A stretch of DNA of 64,000 bases. It comes from an uncultured Ruminococcus sp. (GTDB lineage Bacteria; Bacillota; Clostridia; Oscillospirales; CAG-272). The number at the start of each line of letters is the position of its first letter. Within the stretch, counting starts at the first letter, position 1. The stretch lies in contig CADBKZ010000020.1 of NCBI GenBank assembly GCA_902795355.1, positions 1-64,000 on the forward strand, given 5' to 3'. The notes beneath the pieces were generated by a model. The model was not told where the DNA came from and ran no database searches. It saw nothing but the letters and a program-made list of their open reading frames with translations. Both the position numbers and the translations under genes were made by a program. Below are positions 7,396 through 16,081 of this stretch, piece by piece.

Positions 7396-8116
7396 GGTCG
7401 GTTCCTCGTTTCATGCGCGAACGTGGTGGAAAAACGTGGGTTTCCCGCGCAAAGTCGCCTTTTTGAAATAGGATGCCCGCCGCGCGCGGATTTGATTCCC
7501 GCGCCGCGCGGATACATTTTTTTGCCGTTGAAATGCGCCTGTCGTTTGGTTTGCCGATTTTCCCAAGGGCAAGGCAAAGTAACAAGCAAGCGGAAGCCTC
7601 ATCCGGCCGCTTTGCGGCCACCTTCCCCCAAGGGGAAGGCTTCAAGTTACAACACATTGGAAAATAACGCATTTCGCTGATTTCCCACTGTTCGCAGACG
7701 CCGTGAGCCAACCCCCTGCGGGGGAAATAATCTGCGGTTGTATGGGGTTTGCTCCCCAAAGAACATTACATAGCCTTTATTATGCTTATCACCGTAGGGC
7801 GGGGGCTTGCTCCCGCCGGAAGCAAAAGGCTTTTGCAAATAAACGGTAGTGAATACCCGCATATTGTTATTTTCTTTTCCCGCTTGTTTTTGCGGCGGGA
7901 GCAAGCCCCCGCCCTACGGCAAATAATGATTTTTGTGGGTCAATCGCGGCAGGAGCGGAAGCAAACGCGGCCTTTGGCCGCCCGCCCAACGGGAACCGGC
8001 TTTTTGTATTCTGTTCGCGGCGGGCTGTTTCCGGCGATCCGGCGGGCGAAACGGGAAATTTTCCCGAAAAAGTCAGAAAAAAGAGATATAAAATAGGAAA
8101 AATGTAAAGAAAAGAC
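7396..8116. repeat. Intergenic repeat cluster upstream of the giant surface-protein gene
   Basis: No gene is supported. It holds a GGATGAGG-type module with a GGCCGC/GCGGCC hairpin (about 7590-7645), a half element ending GGTTGTATGGGGTTTGCTCC (about 7728-7755), a complete 128-bp MITE-like element (7792-7919) and about 200 bp of unique sequence before the promoter at 8117. Confidence 0.8.
7792..7919. mobile_element. MITE-like element with perfect 27-bp inverted ends, copy 1
   Basis: The ends 7792-7818 and 7893-7919 are perfect 27-bp inverted repeats (starting CCGTAGGGCGGGGGCTTG). The interior of about 74 bp matches, in reverse orientation, the interior of the copy at 14332-14460. It encodes nothing and probably moved with help in trans. 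Confidence 0.8.
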
Positions 8117-8145
8117 TTGACAAACGGGGCAAGGAATGGTATGAT
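8117..8145 (+). promoter_or_regulatory. Promoter for the 1848-residue surface protein
   Basis: -35 TTGACA (8117-8122), 17-bp spacer, -10 TATGAT (8140-8145) with a TGG extension just before it. A second TATAAT overlaps at 8147-8152. The 5' leader would be about 105 bases. Confidence 0.85.
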
Positions 8146-8257
8146 ATATAATGTATAGGCATAACCCTGCCCCGCGCGCCGGCCGGCAAGCGGGAACGGG
8201 CGAGCCGCCAAAGAGAATATTCATCCCGAACAACAAAAAAGAAGCGAGGTTGTATCC

Positions 8258-11200
8258 ATGAAACTCTTCAAAAAGGTACTTTCCGTTATCCTTGCCGCGG
8301 TCTTAATGTTGACCGTGTTCCCGCTCGCGGTGTTTGCCGACGATCCGTCGCCGGCCCCGACCGGAGCGGTGCAGGGTCAAAAAGGCACGGGAGAGAGCGG
8401 CACCGTGACCGTTTCGGTCAGCGCGTCGCAGTTGGCGTCGCTCCTGCGCGCGTTGGACGACGAGGACGCGGCAAAGGACGCGCTGAACGCCATCATCACC
8501 CGCGAGGGTAATCCGATTTCGATCGACGAGATCCTCGACATCATCCCGCTGGACAATCTGATTTCCCTTGTGATCGGCGAGAACGGCGAATATGTGGCCG
8601 ACCTGATCGACGCGCTCGGCGGTCTGGACCGCGTGCTGGAAATGGTCGACGTCAACGCCCTGATCGATTCGGCGGATTCCGACCGGCTTTCCAACTTCAT
8701 TTCCGGAACGACCGGCATTGAATCCACGGTGAAAACCGAGGAAATGAAAGCCTACCTCTCCGGCCTCTCCGCGGACGACGTCAAAGCCCTGTTCGGCAGC
8801 AACTACAACGCGTTTGTAACGGCGGTTTCCGACGCCATTAAGGCCGGAACGTTGACCGACAACAACGGCAACGCGCTCGCCATCGGCGATCTGGTGGATT
8901 TCTCCGCGATCAACGCGGGCGATTTCGAGGACCAGATGCAAGCGAACGCCGACAAGCTGCTGGACGCGCTGAACGATATGCTCGCCACAGGCACCATCAC
9001 CATTCCGGCCGACGCCTACGACGTGAACACCGCGAACCTCGGAAACGACGCGCTGCGGAGCGGGCTGGTTGCCAAACTGAAAACCGACGCGGATTCGATC
9101 CTGACATCGAGCGGGCTTGACGCCGCGGCGAACGTAATTGCAAACAACATCGGCAGCGCGGAAACGCTTCTTTCGAGCGCGAACGGCACGGAGATCAAAT
9201 CCCGCGCGGTTGACGCGATCAAAGCGGACGGCACGTTGGCCGACAACATCATTACATCCGCCGGCTGGACATGGTTGCAGGACGAGAAGGCCATTACTTC
9301 CGCCGACCAGATCACGCCCGCGATTTTCGACGAACTGCGGCAGGACGGCGGGCGGTACGACGCCAACGAGCTGAAATCCCTGCTTGTGAACGTGGTGACG
9401 ACGAACCACATCGACGTTTCCGATCTGTTTGATCAGGTTACGGTGACTTCCTCGGACATCAACGCAATTTTTGCCGGCGGAAACTACAACGCCGAAAAGC
9501 TGTTCCGCGCGGTGCTGGACGTGGTGAACGACAACGACCTGTCGATCTCCGATTACGTAACGGTGCATGCCGACAAACTCCTTGCCGATCCGGACGTTTC
9601 CGCGTTCTTCAAAAACAATATCACCGATTATTTCACCGCGACCGAGATCGTCGATATTCTCGGCAACATCAGCAATTATCTCAAATCCACCATCTATTCC
9701 TACAACAGCTTGGTCAACCTCGCGGCCGACTATGTTGACAAAACCAAGGTGGTGGAGAAACTCAAAAACGACGGCCAAAACCTGCTGGATTACATTGACC
9801 TTGACGCCATGCTCGATCTGCCCGCCCTTGACCTCGGCGCGCTCTTCAAGCTGTTCAGCAGCTCGGTCCTCGCCAATCAGCTCAAAGACGACTACCGCGC
9901 CCTTCTCGGCGCGCTCTCGAACGACCAGCGCACCAAGGTGATCAACCTGCTGGTCTCCACGTTCATGGAGAAGTTCGAGTACATCACCGTTGAGGGCTAC
10001 CGCGTTGCCTACAAGGCGGACGGCCTTGTCCTCTCGCTGGACGCGGACGCCATCATCGCCGCCGTTTGGGAAGTGCTTCCGAAGCTGCAAGAGCTTGCGG
10101 ACGACGGCTTTGACGGAACCATCCTCTCCTTCAACGTTACCGCCAAGTACGAAACGCAGGACGGAAGAACCGTTGAAAAGGACGTCAACTTCGTTCTCCG
10201 CGTAACGAGCGGCGTGGATACCATCCGCCGCGCGGCGGCCGTTCTGAACCGGTATCTCAAAGTGGAAAAGAACGGCAGCATGATCTCGGTGGAAGTCGAT
10301 ATGCCCGCGGCCGCGGCCGATCTCTACCGCAAACTGCTGGAAACCGGCAACACCGAGGCCGTTAACTCCCTGCGCGAAAAACTGCTCCGCATGGAAGGCA
10401 TGACCGGAGCCGAAATGCTGGAAGCGTTCGACGATATTCCGCTCTCCGAGATCATCGACGCGCTCGACGACGTGGACATTGACGAGCTTTACACCCGCCT
10501 TTACAACGCCGGAATCGTTCAGCGCGCGCTCACCAAGCTCGAGGACCTCGCCGGCGTGAGCTACGACCTTTCCAAGCTCGATACGCTCGATGAAATCCTC
10601 GACCAGATGCGCCGCGACGACCTGCCTTCCATTGAGCGCATCGTGGAGAAGCTCTCCGAGAAACTCAACGTTGACCTGATGGAAGTTCTGGAAAAGGTGG
10701 CAAAGGTCGCCGACGAGAACGCCTATGTTCAGAAACTCTTGGAAAAGGCCGCCGAGCTTCCCAAAGTGGGGCAGTATGTGGAAGGAATTTCTGCCGAGGA
10801 CGTTCTGAACGAATACAAGGGCATGAACCCCGTAAAAGCGGTTGCGCAGTTCATCTCCGACCGCGTGGGACGCGACCTTGTTTCCAAGCTCTACGAGGAG
10901 CACACCGCCGCCGAGCTTTACGCGCACGCGCTTGATTTTGCCGAGGCGCGCCTCTCCGGCTACTATGAAAAGTTCCAAACGCTCTTAATCAACCTTTCCG
11001 ATCCGGACTACGAATCCGACAACCGCTTTGTCAAGCTCGTGCAGTCGGTCGTTCCCGCGCGTGCGCTCTCCGCGTTCCGCAGCCACAGCCTGACCGACCT
11101 CTACCGCGGCAACAGCGTGTTCACGGCAACGGCCGATCAGGTCAGCGTCAACCTCGGTTCGGTGGCAACGCGGCTGATCAACCTTGCGAAACGCTATGTC

Positions 11201-13804
11201 AACATCGATAGCGGCATGGAAGCGATGATCCGCGATTTCCTGCCGAGCGGAACGGTGGATTTCGGCGTTTCCCTCAAACTCGATTTCACCAACGTTTACC
11301 AAGTGACGTATTATGATGCCGACGGCGTTAAGCTCGCAACCACGTTCCTGCCCAAGGGAACCGACCCCGAGGTAATCGCCGTTCCCGAAATCGAGGGCAA
11401 AACGGTCAAGGGCTGGGCAACCGAGCCAAACGGCGAAGCGGTTTCCGCCGTTACCGGCGATTGCAGCCTCTATGCTTCCTATCTTACCGACGTCAGCGCC
11501 GTTTCCTTCCGCTTCTTCAACGGAACGACCTACGAGGATCTTCCCGCCGCGGAAGTGGAAACCGGAACCAAACTGACCGCCGCGCAGCTTCCCGCGCTGC
11601 CCGCCGCCGCAACCCTGCACCTCGTTGAGGGCGGGTACACCCTTGTCTGGTTCAAGGGCGAAACCGTTGCGAAGGACGGGGAACAGGTTGACGTTCTGAA
11701 CGTTGACATTACGGGCGACGTTACCTACACCGCCGCGTATCTCCCCGTTGACCTCGTTGAGGACAGCGACGCGATCGTTTACCTGACCACCGACGACGAA
11801 AACAATTGGACGGCCACCGTGATCGACGCGACCGACGTCAACGTAACGGTTGACATCACCAACCCCGCGTTCACCAACCCCGCAACGGCTCCCAACAGCT
11901 TAACGGTCAGGAGCGTGAAGAACGGCGAGGAAGCGGTCTCCATGGCGATCAGCCCCGAATTGCTCGCAACGCTGAAAGCCGCCGGCAGCTCCAACATCCG
12001 CGTGGTCTCCAAAAAGTCGGCCGGAACGCGCGAGTTCCAGAACGGAACCATCTACACCGCAACCGCAAAAGAGGTTTATAACTTTGAACTGCTGGTGGAT
12101 GTGGACGACAGCGACCCCAACTCGGGCACCGCGCTGACCGATTTTGACGGCGGCCTGACCGTAACCGTTAAGACCACCGAGATCACCCCCGTTACCAAGG
12201 ACGACAAAAAGCAAACCAACGTTTACATTGTGGAGAACGACGGTTCGGTTTCGGCCGACGCCGTTACCGACATTCAGGTTTCCGAAACGGCCGGAACCGT
12301 TTCGTTCAAGCCCCCGCACTTCACCGAAATCGTAATTGTCAACGAATACCGCCTGACCGCGCAGTTCACCTACGGCGGAACGGCGGGGACCGGACTGCTC
12401 AAAATCAACGGGACCGCGCTTCCGGACGAGGGCATGATGATTCCCGAGGACGCGATTGTTCATAACTTGGTTCCCGTTATCACCGGCGCGAACGCCGCGC
12501 TCTATAAGGTCTCTTCCATGTCGGCCGGCGGAACCGACGTCGCCATTGGCGGCGACATGACCATGCCGCATGCGGATACCGTGGTAACGGTCACATGCAC
12601 GGCCATTGAGTTCGGCTTCCTCTGGAAAATGCCGGACGGCTCGGTTCTTGAAACCAAGGACGCCGCCGTGGCTTGGCTCAACGCCAACCCGAACGCCGCG
12701 CCCGACGGATACCGCTTTACCAAGGACGCGCAGGGCAACTACGTGTTCGAGAACGCCGACCTGAACCCCGAAGCGCTGCACGCCACCGTGTACTGCACGC
12801 CCGCGCTGACGCCGGTCGAATACGAAATTGTGTTCCGCCCCGGCCACGACGCCGCGGATATTACCGCCAAGTTCACGGTTGAGGACATTGCAAACGGAAC
12901 CTTCCTGCCGCCCGAACTGCCCGAAATTGCCGGTTATGTGGGCGTTGCGTGGGCAAACTACAACCTCTCCGCCATCAAAGCGGGCGGTTCCAATGTGGTT
13001 GCCGGTATCTACACCGAGCGGGTCTACACCGTAACCTACGTCAACGGAACCACCTCGAACGCCGTGAAGGGCACGCAAATCAACGCGCTCGTCGGCTACA
13101 TTCCCACCGAGGGCACCGAGATCGACCGGATTACCCTTGTGTTGGCGGACGGAACCGAGCAAACGGCGGAAAGCACGTTCACCATGCCCGCAAGCGACGT
13201 TTGCGTGGTGATTACCGAGCGCGCGAAAACCGCGAAAGTCAGAATCAACGGCCAAGAAGTGCAAGGCAAGATCGGCGACGTGCTCACGTTCGAGGTCAAG
13301 CTCGCCAAGGATGAACTCCTTGCCGAGGCTCCCAAGGGCGCGCGCCTCGTCTCCTTTACCACCGGAGCGGACGGTTCCCGCACCTTGCTCTACGCCGTGG
13401 ACGTTGCCGAAAGCAACCCCGACCTGACCTACCGCGTGGAAAAGATCAGCGCGAAGGACAGTACCATTAACAACGGCCTGCTCGGCGGCGAAGCGGATAA
13501 AGACAAAGCGGTCCGCTATGCCACCTCGCCCGATACCACGTTCCCCTCGGCCGTGTATTCGTTCGCGGTTTACGAGAGCGCGGGCAGAGTGTCCACAGGG
13601 CTTATCTGGCTGTGGGTGCTGCTGATCGTCCTGCTGGTGGTCGCCATCATCGTCCTGCTCTACTTCATCATCCTGCGCAAGGGATGGGGTCCGAACCTCT
13701 TCACGCGCATCATCGTTGCCATCGTAACGTTCCTCGGCACCATCTGCCTCGGCGTTTACGCGCTGTTCAGCGGACTTGCGTTCAAGAAAAACAAGGACGA
13801 ATAA
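8258..13804 (+). CDS. Giant secreted, membrane-anchored surface protein
   Basis: This encodes 1848 residues. Residues 1-27 form a signal peptide (lysines, hydrophobic core, cleavage after VFA). Residues of about 40-1000 are acidic and helix-rich, with recurring Asp/Leu segments such as IDEILDIIPLDNLI and LLDYIDLDAMLDL, which look like degenerate helical repeats. From about 1010 the protein turns beta-rich. VTYYDADGVKLATTFLPKGT followed by KGWATEP resembles an InlB B-repeat, and related strands recur to about 1760. Two hydrophobic segments (about 1782-1805 and 1818-1843) and the tail KKNKDE anchor it; there is no LPXTG or SLH motif. I do not recognise the family. It is a single-gene unit with its own promoter and terminator. 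Adhesion or an envelope structural role is only a guess. Confidence 0.85.
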   Translation: MKLFKKVLSVILAAVLMLTVFPLAVFADDPSPAPTGAVQGQKGTGESGTVTVSVSASQLASLLRALDDEDAAKDALNAIITREGNPISIDEILDIIPLDNLISLVIGENGEYVADLIDALGGLDRVLEMVDVNALIDSADSDRLSNFISGTTGIESTVKTEEMKAYLSGLSADDVKALFGSNYNAFVTAVSDAIKAGTLTDNNGNALAIGDLVDFSAINAGDFEDQMQANADKLLDALNDMLATGTITIPADAYDVNTANLGNDALRSGLVAKLKTDADSILTSSGLDAAANVIANNIGSAETLLSSANGTEIKSRAVDAIKADGTLADNIITSAGWTWLQDEKAITSADQITPAIFDELRQDGGRYDANELKSLLVNVVTTNHIDVSDLFDQVTVTSSDINAIFAGGNYNAEKLFRAVLDVVNDNDLSISDYVTVHADKLLADPDVSAFFKNNITDYFTATEIVDILGNISNYLKSTIYSYNSLVNLAADYVDKTKVVEKLKNDGQNLLDYIDLDAMLDLPALDLGALFKLFSSSVLANQLKDDYRALLGALSNDQRTKVINLLVSTFMEKFEYITVEGYRVAYKADGLVLSLDADAIIAAVWEVLPKLQELADDGFDGTILSFNVTAKYETQDGRTVEKDVNFVLRVTSGVDTIRRAAAVLNRYLKVEKNGSMISVEVDMPAAAADLYRKLLETGNTEAVNSLREKLLRMEGMTGAEMLEAFDDIPLSEIIDALDDVDIDELYTRLYNAGIVQRALTKLEDLAGVSYDLSKLDTLDEILDQMRRDDLPSIERIVEKLSEKLNVDLMEVLEKVAKVADENAYVQKLLEKAAELPKVGQYVEGISAEDVLNEYKGMNPVKAVAQFISDRVGRDLVSKLYEEHTAAELYAHALDFAEARLSGYYEKFQTLLINLSDPDYESDNRFVKLVQSVVPARALSAFRSHSLTDLYRGNSVFTATADQVSVNLGSVATRLINLAKRYVNIDSGMEAMIRDFLPSGTVDFGVSLKLDFTNVYQVTYYDADGVKLATTFLPKGTDPEVIAVPEIEGKTVKGWATEPNGEAVSAVTGDCSLYASYLTDVSAVSFRFFNGTTYEDLPAAEVETGTKLTAAQLPALPAAATLHLVEGGYTLVWFKGETVAKDGEQVDVLNVDITGDVTYTAAYLPVDLVEDSDAIVYLTTDDENNWTATVIDATDVNVTVDITNPAFTNPATAPNSLTVRSVKNGEEAVSMAISPELLATLKAAGSSNIRVVSKKSAGTREFQNGTIYTATAKEVYNFELLVDVDDSDPNSGTALTDFDGGLTVTVKTTEITPVTKDDKKQTNVYIVENDGSVSADAVTDIQVSETAGTVSFKPPHFTEIVIVNEYRLTAQFTYGGTAGTGLLKINGTALPDEGMMIPEDAIVHNLVPVITGANAALYKVSSMSAGGTDVAIGGDMTMPHADTVVTVTCTAIEFGFLWKMPDGSVLETKDAAVAWLNANPNAAPDGYRFTKDAQGNYVFENADLNPEALHATVYCTPALTPVEYEIVFRPGHDAADITAKFTVEDIANGTFLPPELPEIAGYVGVAWANYNLSAIKAGGSNVVAGIYTERVYTVTYVNGTTSNAVKGTQINALVGYIPTEGTEIDRITLVLADGTEQTAESTFTMPASDVCVVITERAKTAKVRINGQEVQGKIGDVLTFEVKLAKDELLAEAPKGARLVSFTTGADGSRTLLYAVDVAESNPDLTYRVEKISAKDSTINNGLLGGEADKDKAVRYATSPDTTFPSAVYSFAVYESAGRVSTGLIWLWVLLIVLLVVAIIVLLYFIILRKGWGPNLFTRIIVAIVTFLGTICLGVYALFSGLAFKKNKDE

Positions 13805-13840
13805 GAAGTAGAAATTCCCTTGTCAAAAGCCAATCTATAA

Positions 13841-13914
13841 GCCTGCGCCGCGGTTCCGCGCGGCGCAGGCGCAGAAAAGCCAACGGACGGGTGAACCCCG
13901 TCCGTTGGTGTTTT
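13841..13914 (+). terminator. Two hairpins ending the giant gene
   Basis: A 12-bp GC-rich hairpin (13841-13870) is followed by CCAACGGACGGG paired with its complement (13880-13908) and TGTTTT. The second hairpin looks like the working terminator. Confidence 0.75.
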
Positions 13915-14639
13915 CGGCGGGAGCAAGCGCTATACAACCGCAGGTTGTTCCCTGCGGTGTTGTGACTTTGAGCCTTCCCCTTTGGGGAATGGTGGCAAAG
14001 TCGCAAGCGACTTATGGATGAGGCTTTCCAATGGGAAGTTACAAAAAGGCTCCCCCCTCGGGGAAGAGCTTATGCTGCAAGCAGCAGGAGAGGGCGGTTA
14101 AACGTTTCTTCTATAATCCCTCTCCGTCTTGTCGCTTCGCGACAATCCACCTCTCCCCGTGGGCGAGGCGAAGAGACAAACAAACGGAAGCCTCATCCGG
14201 CTGCTACGCAGCCACCTTCCCCCAAGGGGAAGGCTTCAAGAAACTGCCCATTATTGCCGTAGGGAACAACCTGCGGTTGTATGGGGCTTGCTCCCCGAAG
14301 AACATTACATAGCCTTTATTATCCTTATTAACCGTAGGGCGGGGGCTTGCTCCCGCCGCAAAAACAAACGGAAAAAGATAATAACAAATATGCGGATATT
14401 CATTACCGTTTATTTGCAAAAATCTTTCGCTTCCGGCGGGAGCAAGCCCCCGCCCTACGGTGTTGTAACTTTGAGCCTTCCCCTTGGGGGAAGGTGCCGA
14501 GCAACGCGAGGCGGATGAGGCTTTCCGATAATAGGCAATAAAGGCCTCATCCACCGCTACGCGGTCCCCCTTCCCCAAAGGGGAAGGCTCAAAATATTGC
14601 AAACATCCCCTATGCGCAAAACCTCTTATGCGTGAAAGT
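13915..14639. repeat. Intergenic repeat cluster between the giant gene and rsmB
   Basis: No gene is supported. Palindromic modules with four different hairpin cassettes lie at about 13975-14025, 14190-14240, 14473-14522 and 14545-14595. A GAGAGGG-type module lies at 14048-14190, half elements of the GGTTGTATGGGGCTTGCTCC kind at about 13919-13962 and 14263-14293, and a full MITE-like element at 14332-14460. Confidence 0.85.
14332..14460. mobile_element. MITE-like element with 27-bp inverted ends, copy 2
   Basis: Ends 14332-14358 and 14434-14460 are perfect inverted repeats identical to those at 7792-7919. The interior is in the opposite orientation to copy 1. Confidence 0.8.
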
Positions 14640-14790
14640 TCTTTTGGTCCTTTTCTTTCAAGAAAAGGACGGCGTGAAAGTTCTTTTGCGGCGTTTCCGC
14701 AGGAAATGCTCTTTTATCGCTTGAGAAAAAATGCGCGAAAGTTCTTTTGGTCCTTTTCTTTCAAGAAAAGGACGACCTTCAAAAAGGAGA
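14640..14790 (+). repeat. Leader cassette upstream of rsmB (partly duplicated)
   Basis: Two copies of the TCCTTTTCTTTCAAGAAAAGGA hairpin segment (about 14648 and 14753) flank a TTTCCGCAGGAAATG palindrome. The second runs into GACCTTCAAAAAGGAG, the ribosome binding site of rsmB. Confidence 0.75.
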
Positions 14791-14798
14791 AAAAACGG

Positions 14799-16058
14799 GT
14801 GAATGTACGAAAAATCGCGTGGGAAACGCTCCGCAGGGGCGCGAGGGCGGGGCAGTATTCCAATCTGGCGGTGGACGCCGTACTCAAACAGTACCAGCCG
14901 CAGGCGGCCGACCGAGCGTTCCTGACCGCGCTGATTTACGGAACCGTTGAGAGAAAACTGACCCTTGATTATTGGATCAACACGCTTGCAGACCGCCCCC
15001 CCGACGACGAGACCCGAACCTTGCTGCGGCTCGGGCTTTACCAACTCGCGTTCCTCGACCGCGTGCCGGATCACGCCGCCGTAAACGAAACGGTCGCGCT
15101 TGCGCCGAAGCGAACGGCGGGGTTCGTCAACGCCGTTTTGCGGTCGTTTTTAAGAAGAGGAAAGCGGATCGACCCGCCCGACCGCAACAGCGACCCCGTG
15201 GAATATCTCGCGGTCGCGTATTCGGTTTTGCCCGTGCTCTGCCGCAGACTGGCCGACACGTTCGGCGTGGAGAGAACCGAGCAAATTTTGCGTGCGTGTG
15301 GCGAAAAACCGCCGGTTTGCCTGCGCGTCAACACGCTGAAAACCACCGCGGAAGCCCTCGCGGAAGTTCTGCGCGGCGAGGGGTACGACCCCGAACCCAT
15401 CGGGGAGACGGGATTGCGATTGCGGGGAAACGTCCCTGTGGTCGCGCTCCCGAAATTCAAAGAGGGGTGGTTTTTCGTGCAGGACGAGGCGTCGCAACGG
15501 TGCGTCCGCGCGCTCGAAGCAAGGCCGGGAATGTCGGTAATCGACGTTTGCGCGTGCCCGGGGTCCAAGTCGTTCGGAGCGGCCGCCGACCTGCAAAACA
15601 GGGGCGAAATCCGCGCGTTCGACCTGCACCGCTCCAAGCTCTCGCTGGTGGAAAACGGAGCGGCAAGGCTGGGAATCACCATTCTGACCGCCGCCGAGCG
15701 CGACGCGCGAGAGCCGCTCCCCGCATGGGAAGGACGAGCCGACCGCGTAATTTGCGACGTTCCCTGCTCGGGCTACGGCGTAATCGCCAAAAAACCCGAA
15801 TTGCGCTATAAGGACCCCGCCGCGTGCGCGGGTCTGCCCGCGATTCAGGCCGAAATTCTCGAACGCTCGGCAACGCTGCTCCGGCGCGGCGGCAAGCTGA
15901 CGTATTCCACCTGCACGATTCTGCCCGAGGAAAACGGGGACGTGGTGGACGCGTTCCTTGCCGATCACCCGTCGTTTTCGGAGATGGAACGCGTCGCGCT
16001 CTTTCCGGACGCGGACAAAACCGACGGCTTTTTCTACGCCGTGCTGCGGCGAAACTGA
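14799..16058 (+). CDS. rsmB: 16S rRNA m5C967 methyltransferase
   Basis: This 419-residue protein has the RsmB (Sun/Fmu) architecture: an N-terminal NusB-like RNA-binding domain (about 1-135, including AFLTALIYGTVERKLTLD) and a SAM-dependent methyltransferase domain. The catalytic motifs are present: SAM-binding VIDVCACPGSKSF, motif IV DVPCSGYG near residue 318 and the nucleophilic cysteine in YSTCTILPEEN near 369. It methylates C967 of 16S rRNA using SAM. I chose the GTG at 14799 because AAAAAGGAG precedes it and the N-terminus then matches the family; upstream codons are repeat sequence. rlmN follows after 23 bases, as in most Firmicutes. Confidence 0.93.
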   Translation: MNVRKIAWETLRRGARAGQYSNLAVDAVLKQYQPQAADRAFLTALIYGTVERKLTLDYWINTLADRPPDDETRTLLRLGLYQLAFLDRVPDHAAVNETVALAPKRTAGFVNAVLRSFLRRGKRIDPPDRNSDPVEYLAVAYSVLPVLCRRLADTFGVERTEQILRACGEKPPVCLRVNTLKTTAEALAEVLRGEGYDPEPIGETGLRLRGNVPVVALPKFKEGWFFVQDEASQRCVRALEARPGMSVIDVCACPGSKSFGAAADLQNRGEIRAFDLHRSKLSLVENGAARLGITILTAAERDAREPLPAWEGRADRVICDVPCSGYGVIAKKPELRYKDPAACAGLPAIQAEILERSATLLRRGGKLTYSTCTILPEENGDVVDAFLADHPSFSEMERVALFPDADKTDGFFYAVLRRN

Positions 16059-16081
16059 TTTTTGGAAAGAAAGGAGACCGC

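Noticed and set aside
8303..10978. 891-codon antisense ORF within the giant surface-protein gene
   Set aside because: The plus-strand protein has a signal peptide, promoter, terminator and membrane anchor. The antisense product has no recognisable domain, and its composition is that of a shadow frame.
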